DNA of 64,000 nt from Parasulfuritortus sp036391875. GTDB taxonomy: Bacteria; Pseudomonadota; Gammaproteobacteria; Burkholderiales; Thiobacillaceae. The stretch is taken from the NCBI GenBank assembly GCA_036391875.1, contig DASVZA010000024.1, forward strand, positions 1 to 64,000, given 5' to 3'. The position numbers and the translations under genes were made by a program. The notes below the pieces were generated by a model. It saw only the letters and a program-made list of their open reading frames with translations, ran no database searches and had not been told where the DNA came from. Position 1 is the first letter of the stretch; each line of letters starts with the position of its first letter. Below are positions 47,113 to 55,372 of this stretch, one piece after another.

Positions 47113-48258
47113 ATGAAGATAAAACAGATGCAATTCTCCGGCGGGCCCGATGCCGACGCGCTCGCCGAGCTTCAGTCTGTCGACCCCCAGGTGGTCCTGG
47201 TTTTCGGCAGCGTCGATCTCCTGAAAAAAACCGATATGGACCGGGTGTTGCATCAGGCCTTCCGGCGGGCTGCCGTGTTGGGCTGTTCCACTGCCGGTGA
47301 GATCACCGCCCAGGGCGTATACGAAAAAACCTGTGTCGTGAGCGCCATCCGGTTCGAACACGACATCGGGTTGAGGACCGCGGAGGCTTCAGTTCCGGTC
47401 ATGGAGGACAGCCAGATGGCAGGGGAAAGACTCGGCCGGCAGTTGGCCGGGCCGGGGCTGCGTGCGGTCCTGTTGTTCGGCAAGGGTGTGGGCGTGAACG
47501 GCAGTGCAGTCATCGAGGGCCTGATATCCCATATCGGCCCCGATGTGCCGGTCACCGGCGGACTGGCCGGCGACGACGGAGCCTTTGTCGGCTCCCTGAC
47601 CGTGACGCCATCGGGCATCCGGGCCGATGCGGTGGTCGGGCTCGGCCTGTATGGCGACGACTTGATCGTCGGCCATGGCTCCTATGGCGGCTGGGTGCCG
47701 TTCGGGCCGGCCCGGAAGGTCACCCGCAGCGAGGGCAACGTGCTGTATGAGTTGGATGGCGAGCCTGCGCTCAATATCTACAAGCGCTATCTGGGCGACT
47801 ATGCCAAGGAGCTGCCGGCCTCGGGCCTGCTTTTCCCGTTCGAGATGCTCAACGAAAACCACGATGCCATGGGTCTGGTCCGCTCCACGCTGGTGATCGA
47901 TGAGGTACAGGGCAGCCTGATATTGGCGGGCGATATCGTCGCCCACGGCTATCTGCGCCTGATGCATGCCTCGACCAACCAACTGGTCGACGGCGCCGAC
48001 GTGGCGGCCAAACAGGTCCGAGGCTGTCTGCCCCAGGACGTGCCGCCCGGCCTGGCCATCCTGGTCAGTTGCGTGGGGCGCCGTTTGGTGATGGGCGACC
48101 AGGTGGACGACGAGGTGGATGCGGTGGCCAATACGCTGGGCCGGCAGAACGCTCTGACCGGCTTCTACTCCTACGGCGAGATCAGCCCGTTCACCGCCAC
48201 GACGGATTGCAGGTTGCACAACCAGACCATGACGGTCACCTATCTGGGCGAACGCTGA
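47113..48258 (+). CDS. FIST-domain sensory protein (NosP-like candidate)
   Basis: This 381-residue cytosolic protein has a FIST N domain (about 20-215: VVLVFGSVDLL, VLGCSTAGEI, LLFGKGVGVNGSAVIEGL, VTGGLAGDDGAF) and a FIST C domain (about 225-365: GWVPFGPARKVTRSEGNVLYEL, AILVSCVGRRLVMGDQVDDE, LTGFYSYGEISPF, in parts). FIST proteins next to histidine kinases include NosP, a heme protein that senses nitric oxide and controls kinase activity. The next gene, 15 bases downstream, is a hybrid kinase with a NahK-like N-terminus, which supports that reading; heme binding is not proved by sequence. The start at 47113 has ggagg about 12 bases upstream. Confidence 0.87.
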   Translation: MKIKQMQFSGGPDADALAELQSVDPQVVLVFGSVDLLKKTDMDRVLHQAFRRAAVLGCSTAGEITAQGVYEKTCVVSAIRFEHDIGLRTAEASVPVMEDSQMAGERLGRQLAGPGLRAVLLFGKGVGVNGSAVIEGLISHIGPDVPVTGGLAGDDGAFVGSLTVTPSGIRADAVVGLGLYGDDLIVGHGSYGGWVPFGPARKVTRSEGNVLYELDGEPALNIYKRYLGDYAKELPASGLLFPFEMLNENHDAMGLVRSTLVIDEVQGSLILAGDIVAHGYLRLMHASTNQLVDGADVAAKQVRGCLPQDVPPGLAILVSCVGRRLVMGDQVDDEVDAVANTLGRQNALTGFYSYGEISPFTATTDCRLHNQTMTVTYLGER

Positions 48259-48273
48259 GGCCGGGTAGAAGCC

Positions 48274-51200
48274 ATGCACCATCTACTCGAACGCCAGCTG
48301 AAGCGCACCCTGCAGATACAGGGCGAGTCCGAACTGGCAACCTTCAAAGTCGCCTTGGCCGAATTGGCGCGTGCGGGCACGTTGCCCGAGGCGGTGCAGC
48401 GGCTGTGCCAAGGGTTCGCCGAGTTCGTCGGCCGGATCGATGGCAGCTATGGCCAGTTCGAGCGCGACCTGGAATTGCGTAACCGCAGCCTGCACCTCAG
48501 TTCGGAGGAATTGACCGTCGCCAACGAGCGTCTGCGACAGGATGCGGAGCGCCAGGGCCGGGTGGTCGACTCATTGCGGGCGACGGCCAACGAATTGCTG
48601 CGGGCGGAGGGCCGGCCGGAGATCGGCAGCGGCGATGCCAGCCTGGAACAGCTGTCAAGCCTGATGGCGGAACTGGTGCGCGACCGGCGGCGGGCACAAC
48701 GCGAACTGGAGCAGCAGAAGTTCGCCTTGGACCAGCACGCCATCGTCAGCGTCACCGACCCGGCGGGGGCGATCCTGTACGCCAACGCCAAGTTCTGCGA
48801 AATCAGCGGCTACAGCCTGGACGAGCTGCTGGGCAGCAATCATCGCGTCGTCAATTCTGGACGACACCCGGCCGAGTTTTTCCGAGACATGTGGGATAGC
48901 ATCGCCTCCGGCCGGGTCTGGCACGGCGAGATATGCAACCGGGCCAAGAACGGCAGCCTGTTCTGGGTGGCGGCGACCATCGTGCCCATCCTCGACGATG
49001 CCGGTCTGCCGGAGCGCTACATTGCGATCCGCACCGACATCAGCCAGCAGAAAACACTGGAAGAGGCCATCAAGCAAAACCAGCGCTTCCTGCAGGGGGT
49101 GACCGACTCCATGGGCGAGGGGGTGTATGTCCTGGATGCGAACGGCTTTTGCACCTTTCTCAACCCGGAGGCCGAGCACATGCTGGGCTGGACCCTGGCC
49201 GAGCTGTCCGGACGGAATTTCCACGACTGCGTGCATTACGAGTCGGCCGACGGCCATGTCTTGTCGGCCCGGGATTGTCCGATCAGCGAGGCGGTATGGG
49301 GCGGCGAAATATTCCGATCCGGGGACGAGCGGTTCAAGCGCCGGGACGGTACTTCGCTCCAGGTTTCGGTCACGGCCATGCCGATGCGTGAGGATGGACG
49401 CATCATCGGCCAGGTCGCCGTTTTCCAGGACGTCAGCGAGCGCAAGCAGTTCGAGGCCGAGCTGCAGGCACTCGGCAGCCGCCTGGGGGCGATCCTGGAG
49501 AACATGCAGAACGGGGTGCTGGTGGAGGACGAGGCTCGGCGCATCGTCTTGCTGAACCGGAAGCTGTGCGAGCTGTTCGGCCTGCCGGCCGAGCTGCAGA
49601 GCCGCCTGATCGGCCAGGATTGCAATCCACTGCTCGAACGCATCAGGGTCCAGTTCGGCGATCCCTCCGCCTTCATCCGTGGCATCGACCGGACCATCGA
49701 TGCAGGCAAGGTCGTGATCGGCGAGGAATTGAGACTGGCCGACGACCGCTATTTCGACCGCGATTACATCCCCATCATGGTGGGCAAGAATACCCGCGGC
49801 CATCTTTGGCAGTATCGGGATATCACCCCGCACAAGGACGTGGAACGGGAGTTGAGCCAGGCAAAGGAAATGGCCGAGGCGGCCAGCCACGCCAAGAGCA
49901 ACTTCCTGGCCAACATGAGCCACGAGATCCGGACCCCCATGAACGCGGTGATCGGGCTTTCCCACTTGGCCTTGCAGACCGACCTGGACGAGCGGCAGAA
50001 AGGTTATCTCGGCAAGATACTGCTGTCGGCCAAGAACCTGCTCGGCATCATCAACGACATCCTGGACTTTTCCAAGATCGAAGCCGGCCGACTGGTCGTC
50101 GAACGCAACGAGTTCCTGTTGGAGGACGTGCTGCACCAAGTGGCGGCGGTCATCGCCCTGTCGGCCGCCAACAAGGGCCTGGAGCTCCTGATTGCCGAGC
50201 CCGCAAAATTGCCAGACCGGCTGATCGGCGATGCGCTGCGCCTGGGCCAGGTGCTGACCAACCTGGCCAGCAACGCGGTCAAGTTCACCGAACAAGGCGA
50301 AGTGGTGATTGCCGTGAACCCGGTCAAACAACAGGGCAACCGGCTGCTGCTGCGCTTTTCGGTACGCGATACCGGCATCGGCCTCAGCGAGGAGCAGAAG
50401 TCCCAGTTGTTCACGTCGTTTTCCCAGGCGGACATGTCCACAACCCGGAAATACGGCGGCACCGGCCTGGGGTTGGCCATCAGCAAGCGGCTGGTGGAGC
50501 TCATGGGCGGGGAAATCGGTGTGGAAAGCCGGCTTGACCTGGGCAGCGAGTTCTATTTCACCTTGCCGTTCGAGGTCGCCAGCCATCGCGATGTCGAAGC
50601 CGAGAGCCTGCGCCTGAAGGGAAAAAGAGTGCTCATCGTCGACGACAACACCACCGCACGGGACGTCCTGCGCGACATGGTGGCCAGTTTCGGCATGGAA
50701 TCCGGGGAGGTGGCGTCAGGCGAGGCCTGCATCCAGGAACTGCGTAGGGCGGACAGTGCGGAGCCCTATCATTTCGTGCTGCTGGATTGGCGCATGGCAG
50801 GCATGGACGGCCTGGCGACGCAGGCCGCGATTCAAGCCGACCCGGCGATCCGACAGAAGCCCGTCCCATTGCTGGTGACGGCCTACGGCCAGGACGCCAC
50901 CATGTTGGAGGCGGGGGCGCGGCAAGTCGTGGTGGTGCAAAAGCCGGTTTCGCCTTCCACCCTGTTCGATGGCATGCTCAATGCCCTGGGCTTCCGCACG
51001 CCGGAGCGCCCGCATGCCGTCCACGCGGCGGTGCGCGATGTCGATGCCATCCAGGGGCTACTCGGCGCGCGGATATTGCTGGTGGAGGACAATGCCATCA
51101 ACCGCCAGGTCGCCAGCGAATTGCTCGAAGGCCTCGGGCTGGTCGTCACCTGCGCCGTGGACGGCATGGATGCGCTGGCCAAATTCGCGGACCAGGTCTT

Positions 51201-52083
51201 CGATCTGGTGCTGATGGATGTCCAGATGCCCAATATGGATGGCTATGAAGCCAGCCGGCGGATCCGCGCCGAAGGCGGGCGCGTGCCCATCATCGCTTTG
51301 ACCGCCCATGCCATGACCGGTGATCGGGAGCGTTGCCTGAGTGCCGGGATGGATGATTATCTGACCAAGCCGATCGATCCCGAGTTGCTGTTCGCCATGC
51401 TGGTGAAATGGGTCAGTCCCGAACGCCATGCGGAGCACGCGACGCAGCAGGAGGGTGCCCAGCCGGGCTTGCCACCGGCGTTGCCCGGCATCGACCTGGT
51501 GCGCACCCTGGCCAACCTGGGCGGCAGCGAAGAGCTGTGCATGGAGATATTGGGCCGCTTCCAGCAGGATTATGGCGATTGGGTCGCCAAGATGAAGGAG
51601 GCGCTGGCCACGTCGGCGGAGACGGCCACGCGTCTGGCCCACACCCTCAAGGGCGTGGGCGGCACCATCGGGGCCGCTGCTTTGTCCAGCGCTGCTCAGC
51701 GTGTGGAGTTGCGGCTGCGCGGCGGGGAGGTCCCGGCCGCGGCCGAACTCAATGCCTTGTATGCCGAACTCGATCTGGTGCTGGGCGGCCTGAGCGGGCT
51801 GTTCGACCGGGATAAGGCACCGCCGGAAGCGGGAACGGCCGAGGTCGACGGCGCCGCCGTCGCCAAGTTGCTGTCCGAATTGGCGCCCCTCGTGGCCGCC
51901 GGCGATGTCGAGGCCATGGAACCCGTTGGCCGTTTGGCCCGGTTGTTGGTCGGCAGCGCTTTTGCGCTAGAGGCCGGCAAGCTGCAGCGGGCGGTCGACG
52001 ATTTCGAATACGACAAGGCGCAACAACTCTTGTCGGCGTTGGCGGCGCATTTCACGGCTGAACGGAAAGACGTGGACGCCTGA
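48274..52083 (+). CDS. Hybrid histidine kinase: PAS x3, HisKA, HATPase, REC x2, HPt
   Basis: This 1269-residue soluble phosphorelay protein lacks membrane segments. An N-terminal helical, coiled-coil region (about 1-150; GQFERDLELRNRSLHLSSEEL) resembles that of NahK-type kinases. PAS domains follow at about 155-275, 285-400 and 410-535. HisKA has His550 (MSHEIRTPMNAVIGLSHLAL) and the HATPase has NAVKFTEQGEVV and YGGTGLGLAISKRL. REC1 has Asp838, REC2 has Asp982 (LMDVQMPNMDG), and the HPt domain has His1123 (RLAHTLKGVGGTIG). A full His-Asp-His relay is thus in one chain, and its output regulator is not adjacent. It is almost certainly cotranscribed with, and regulated by, the FIST protein. Confidence 0.92.
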   Translation: MHHLLERQLKRTLQIQGESELATFKVALAELARAGTLPEAVQRLCQGFAEFVGRIDGSYGQFERDLELRNRSLHLSSEELTVANERLRQDAERQGRVVDSLRATANELLRAEGRPEIGSGDASLEQLSSLMAELVRDRRRAQRELEQQKFALDQHAIVSVTDPAGAILYANAKFCEISGYSLDELLGSNHRVVNSGRHPAEFFRDMWDSIASGRVWHGEICNRAKNGSLFWVAATIVPILDDAGLPERYIAIRTDISQQKTLEEAIKQNQRFLQGVTDSMGEGVYVLDANGFCTFLNPEAEHMLGWTLAELSGRNFHDCVHYESADGHVLSARDCPISEAVWGGEIFRSGDERFKRRDGTSLQVSVTAMPMREDGRIIGQVAVFQDVSERKQFEAELQALGSRLGAILENMQNGVLVEDEARRIVLLNRKLCELFGLPAELQSRLIGQDCNPLLERIRVQFGDPSAFIRGIDRTIDAGKVVIGEELRLADDRYFDRDYIPIMVGKNTRGHLWQYRDITPHKDVERELSQAKEMAEAASHAKSNFLANMSHEIRTPMNAVIGLSHLALQTDLDERQKGYLGKILLSAKNLLGIINDILDFSKIEAGRLVVERNEFLLEDVLHQVAAVIALSAANKGLELLIAEPAKLPDRLIGDALRLGQVLTNLASNAVKFTEQGEVVIAVNPVKQQGNRLLLRFSVRDTGIGLSEEQKSQLFTSFSQADMSTTRKYGGTGLGLAISKRLVELMGGEIGVESRLDLGSEFYFTLPFEVASHRDVEAESLRLKGKRVLIVDDNTTARDVLRDMVASFGMESGEVASGEACIQELRRADSAEPYHFVLLDWRMAGMDGLATQAAIQADPAIRQKPVPLLVTAYGQDATMLEAGARQVVVVQKPVSPSTLFDGMLNALGFRTPERPHAVHAAVRDVDAIQGLLGARILLVEDNAINRQVASELLEGLGLVVTCAVDGMDALAKFADQVFDLVLMDVQMPNMDGYEASRRIRAEGGRVPIIALTAHAMTGDRERCLSAGMDDYLTKPIDPELLFAMLVKWVSPERHAEHATQQEGAQPGLPPALPGIDLVRTLANLGGSEELCMEILGRFQQDYGDWVAKMKEALATSAETATRLAHTLKGVGGTIGAAALSSAAQRVELRLRGGEVPAAAELNALYAELDLVLGGLSGLFDRDKAPPEAGTAEVDGAAVAKLLSELAPLVAAGDVEAMEPVGRLARLLVGSAFALEAGKLQRAVDDFEYDKAQQLLSALAAHFTAERKDVDA

Positions 52084-52133
52084 ATGGCCGCTTCGGTACG
52101 GGTAGATGGCCGCTGCCGGCAATGGGGTGAACG

Positions 52134-52451
52134 ATGGACGCGATCTGCAATTGCGCTGATATTCCGGTCGGTGAAGCCCGCTCCTTCAAGCGGCCGGAAG
52201 CCGGTGCCGTCCTGGTCGTCCATCTGGCCGGCGGCCGCTTCCTGGCCTACGAGGACCGCTGTACCCATTTCGGCGTGCCGCTCGGCGTAACCAGGGATTA
52301 CCGCTATGTCGACGGCGGCGACATCGTCTGCCAGGTCCATTATGCGCGCTACGCAGTCGAGGACGGCCGCTGCCTCAGAGGAGAATGCAACGGGCAGGGG
52401 CTGCGGCCCGTTCGCGTGGCGGTGATCGGCGGGAAGGTCTATCTGGCCTAG
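52134..52451 (+). CDS. Rieske [2Fe-2S] ferredoxin-like protein
   Basis: This 105-residue soluble protein has both Rieske cluster motifs, RCTHFGVPLG (C-x-H) and IVCQVHYARYAV (C-x2-H). The spacing between them is 20 residues, somewhat longer than the 15-17 usual in small Rieske ferredoxins, and the second motif lacks the common WHG sequence. It resembles the ferredoxin component of dioxygenases or NirD-like proteins, but no oxygenase or nitrite reductase is adjacent. It begins 50 bases after the hybrid kinase. Confidence 0.82.
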   Translation: MDAICNCADIPVGEARSFKRPEAGAVLVVHLAGGRFLAYEDRCTHFGVPLGVTRDYRYVDGGDIVCQVHYARYAVEDGRCLRGECNGQGLRPVRVAVIGGKVYLA

Positions 52452-52563
52452 TTGGGCGTTGCGGCCGGAGTCGGCGCCGCCGCTGGCTTGCCAGTCCGGC
52501 GGGGACGGCCTTTAATACGCGTGACAGCCGTTGACATCCTGCAATCGACTAGAGGAGGGGATC

Positions 52564-52869
52564 ATGGGGGTGATGGGAAGTGTGTTGGGGCTTGCGATCG
52601 GTCTTCTGTCGTCCGTGGCCATGGCCACGGACATGCCTGCCGCCGGCCGGTATTGCCTGGCCTGCCACGCCGTGGATAGCCGGAAGGCCGGGCCATCCTA
52701 CAGGAGCGTGGCGGACAAGTACCGAAACAATCCGGAGGCGGCCGCCATCCTGTTCAAGGAGGTGCGTTCCGGCAAGCACAACGAGTTGACCAAGATCGAC
52801 ATGCCGGCCCAGGGCGTCATCAGCACTCCGGATCTCAAACAGATGATCGCCTGGATACTCTCCCGCTGA
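52564..52869 (+). CDS. Small periplasmic cytochrome c (c551/c552 type)
   Basis: This 101-residue protein has a signal peptide (MGVMGSVLGLAIGLLSSVAMA) and one heme-binding site, YCLACHAVD. A methionine in KIDMPAQGVIS is positioned as the sixth ligand, as in class I cytochromes c551/c552. It is a periplasmic electron carrier, for example to a terminal oxidase, nitrite reductase or peroxidase. The start has a strong ribosome site (gaggagggg). Confidence 0.92.
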   Translation: MGVMGSVLGLAIGLLSSVAMATDMPAAGRYCLACHAVDSRKAGPSYRSVADKYRNNPEAAAILFKEVRSGKHNELTKIDMPAQGVISTPDLKQMIAWILSR

Positions 52870-52976
52870 GCGGGGCGGCGGACGCGCCGGGCGATGGCGG
52901 TATGAAGTGAACGGCCGGCTTTGGCCGGCATTCAAGCCGTGCTATCTTCGGCGGGCTTATTCGATTGGCTGACACC

Positions 52977-53855
52977 ATGGACGCACTCTACGAAACCTCC
53001 ATCAAATCCTTGCCGTTGATCCACAAAGGCAAGGTCCGCGACATTTACGCCGTCGACGACGCGCGCATGCTGATCGTGACCACAGACCGGCTGTCGGCGT
53101 TCGATGTGGTCCTGCCCACGCCGATCCCCGGCAAAGGCCGGGTACTCACCGCGGTGGCCGATTTCTGGTTCGCCAAGCTGGCCCACATCCTGCCCAATCA
53201 ATTGACCGGCGATGCTCCGGAGAGCCTGGTGGCACCGGCGGAGCGGGAGCAGGTGACCGGCCGCGCGGTGGTGGTGAAACGGCTCAAGGCACTGCCGATC
53301 GAGGCCATCGTGCGCGGCTATCTGGTCGGTTCCGGTTGGGCGGACTACCAGAAAACCGGCAGCGTCTGCGGCATCCCGTTGCCGCCGGGACTGCAGCAGG
53401 CCGACAAGCTGCCGGAACCGCTGTTCACCCCCTCGACCAAGGCCGCGGTGGGCGAGCACGACGAGAACATCGATTTCGGCCAATGCGAAAAGCTGCTCGG
53501 CGTGGAACTGGCTGCACGGGTGCGGGACGCCGCCATCGCCCTGTACAAGGAAGCGGCCGATTACGCGTTGACCAAGGGCATCATCATCGCCGACACCAAG
53601 TTCGAGTTCGGCTTGGACGAGTCTGGGACACTGACCCTGATCGACGAGGTACTGACACCCGACTCCTCCCGTTTCTGGCCGGTCGACGAGTACCAGGTGG
53701 GCAGCAATCCGCCCAGCTTCGACAAGCAATACGTGCGCGACTGGCTGACCAATTCGGGTTGGAACAAAAAAGCGCCCGGTCCGGAACTGCCGGCCGAGGT
53801 GGTGGCGCGGACGGCGGAGAAATACGACGAAGCCTTGCGCCGCCTGACCGCATGA
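52977..53855 (+). CDS. purC: SAICAR synthase (PurC)
   Basis: This 292-residue enzyme ligates aspartate to CAIR in purine synthesis. Marks are LIHKGKVRDIYAVDD, TDRLSAFDVVLPTPIPGKG, LPIEAIVRGYLVGSGW, GIIIADTKFEFGLDE and LIDEVLTPDSSRFWP. The ATG at 52977 is preferred over an in-frame TTG at 52965; neither has a strong ribosome site. The length is that of the longer PurC subgroup found in betaproteobacteria. A 12-bp hairpin follows. Confidence 0.96.
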   Translation: MDALYETSIKSLPLIHKGKVRDIYAVDDARMLIVTTDRLSAFDVVLPTPIPGKGRVLTAVADFWFAKLAHILPNQLTGDAPESLVAPAEREQVTGRAVVVKRLKALPIEAIVRGYLVGSGWADYQKTGSVCGIPLPPGLQQADKLPEPLFTPSTKAAVGEHDENIDFGQCEKLLGVELAARVRDAAIALYKEAADYALTKGIIIADTKFEFGLDESGTLTLIDEVLTPDSSRFWPVDEYQVGSNPPSFDKQYVRDWLTNSGWNKKAPGPELPAEVVARTAEKYDEALRRLTA

Positions 53856-53866
53856 GCCAATGACAA

Positions 53867-53896
53867 CGGTGCCGTGGCGGTTGGGCCACGGCACCG
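53867..53896. terminator. Hairpin between purC and the convergent cargo gene
   Basis: A perfect 12-bp inverted repeat (cggtgccgtggc / gccacggcaccg, 6-base loop) lies between the two convergent genes. It has no T-run, but the position and strength suggest a transcript-end structure for both. Confidence 0.55.
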
Positions 53897-53929
53897 TGAT
53901 TGCTGCCACTTCATTCCTGCCGCTATACG

Positions 53930-55186
53930 CTATTGCGGCGTGCCGGCTGCAGGCGCGGCAAACTTCAGGTCGGTCACGAACAAGTCCACATGACGGACTT
54001 GGCTTTCACCCTTCTGCAACGTCACGTCCGAGACACCGGCCAGGTTGTTGGCACCGGAGCCGTAGAAGGTGCCTTGGACCGAGCCGGCTACGGCATGGCC
54101 GTTGACCGAGGTGGACTGGATGTTGGCGCCATTGATGGTGCCTGCAGCACCCCAACTCGGCAGGTTGCCGCCGTTCCAAGAACCGTTCCAGGCGGCGGTA
54201 CTGAAGTTGGCCTGGATGTTGACCCAGGCGCCGGACAAGACCTCATTACCCTGGTAATAACCGATCTTGGTGGCCATAGCAGCCATGTCGTTCGCGGAAG
54301 TGGGGTAGCCGACCACATAGGCACCCTCGACACCCATCTGCGGAGTCTGGCAATCGCCACACAGCGTTTTTTCGGTTTGGCCGGAGACGTAGACATAAAT
54401 CCTGAAGCTGTCGGTGTTGCCGCCGACGGCGACCTGATCGTGACCGGTCACGGTCCCTTCGATGTTGGCACCGCCGGTTTCACTGTTGCTGCTGGCCGTG
54501 CCGTAACCGAACCAGCCCGGGATGTAGAGATACCATCCGTCCGGCAGATTGCCGGAGGCGGTGAAGGTCGGGGCTGGATCGTCAGGATTCAACTGAGTCA
54601 GCAAGAAGCTGGCCGACATCGGGCCACCGAACATGCCGGTTTCGCCAATGCTCGGCGTCACCGAGAAGGTCGCCGGCAACATATGAGTCTTGCTGTCGCC
54701 GCCTTCGTTGTAGGCGGTCGTCCAGTAACCACTATGTTGGATCGGGTGGTTGGCTAACTGCAATTGCCAGCCACGCTTGGTTTTTACCCATTCGTGGACA
54801 TAATGGTCTTCCCAGTAGGGAGGGACGTAGCTCGTGTCATAGTTCCGGTACACGGCAAAACCGCACGCGGCACCGGCAGGGCACCCTCCCGCTCCGTCAG
54901 TCGGTGTGGTCGGATTATCACTGGTGGGGCCATGGAAAACCGGACTATTCACGTAGAGTTCACCACCGTTCATGCCCAGGAATCCGATCCCACTCGGGCC
55001 GGCAGCTGGCGGGGCGAATTCGGTCCAACATCCCCAGCCACCGGCAGAATCGTCGGCGATGGTCAATTTGTCGCAGAGTTGAATATTACCCCATTCGTTT
55101 TCATGGGTATTTGCGGCGAGTGCCGGCTGTATGCCGGTAAATAGAGCAGCAACGACCGTTGCTATCAATGTCAATTTGGCTTTCAT
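53930..55186 (-). CDS. Secreted protein with C-terminal TbpB-like barrel (candidate type XI cargo)
   Basis: This 418-residue exported protein has a type I signal peptide (about 1-24, ending PALA) and no lipobox, so it is released and not lipid-anchored. Residues about 285-395 resemble the transferrin-binding-protein B beta-barrel handle: GYYQGNEVLSGAWVNI, AAWNGSWNGG, GTINGANIQS and GSVQGTFYGSGANNLAGV. This domain is the recognition unit of Slam-dependent (type XI) cargo. Residues 25-275 match nothing I know; they are rich in Trp, Tyr and Gly and hold Cys38, 53, 102 and 108, with a C-x2-C at 276-279 just before the barrel. The start at 55186 is fixed by aaggag. A Slam-like gene lies upstream on the same strand. 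Confidence 0.75.
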   Translation of the reverse strand: MKAKLTLIATVVAALFTGIQPALAANTHENEWGNIQLCDKLTIADDSAGGWGCWTEFAPPAAGPSGIGFLGMNGGELYVNSPVFHGPTSDNPTTPTDGAGGCPAGAACGFAVYRNYDTSYVPPYWEDHYVHEWVKTKRGWQLQLANHPIQHSGYWTTAYNEGGDSKTHMLPATFSVTPSIGETGMFGGPMSASFLLTQLNPDDPAPTFTASGNLPDGWYLYIPGWFGYGTASSNSETGGANIEGTVTGHDQVAVGGNTDSFRIYVYVSGQTEKTLCGDCQTPQMGVEGAYVVGYPTSANDMAAMATKIGYYQGNEVLSGAWVNIQANFSTAAWNGSWNGGNLPSWGAAGTINGANIQSTSVNGHAVAGSVQGTFYGSGANNLAGVSDVTLQKGESQVRHVDLFVTDLKFAAPAAGTPQ

Positions 55187-55321
55187 GGTAGCTCCTTTCA
55201 CTTTAAGTGCCAGGAAAAGCTTCCACTTTCAATATAGATTCAAGATATAAAAATCCGCTTGTTTATAAATATGAAATTAATTGATGCCATATTTGAATTG
55301 CGCAGTTTTGATTCAACGGGC

Positions 55322-55349
55322 GCAAAAAAAAGGCATCCAATTGGATGCC
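55322..55349 (-). terminator. Intrinsic terminator of the Slam-like gene
   Basis: On the minus strand a 7-bp stem (ggcatcc / ggatgcc, loop aatt) is followed by a run of eight Ts, 24 bases after the Slam-like stop. The cargo gene therefore probably has its own promoter in the AT-rich 130 bases that follow. Confidence 0.85.
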
Positions 55350-55372
55350 CATGGGGATATGCGGTCGAGTTG

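Noticed and set aside
52531..52559. TTGACA as a promoter -35 box before the cytochrome c gene
   Set aside because: No -10 box is found at the right distance; the ribosome site already occupies the region.
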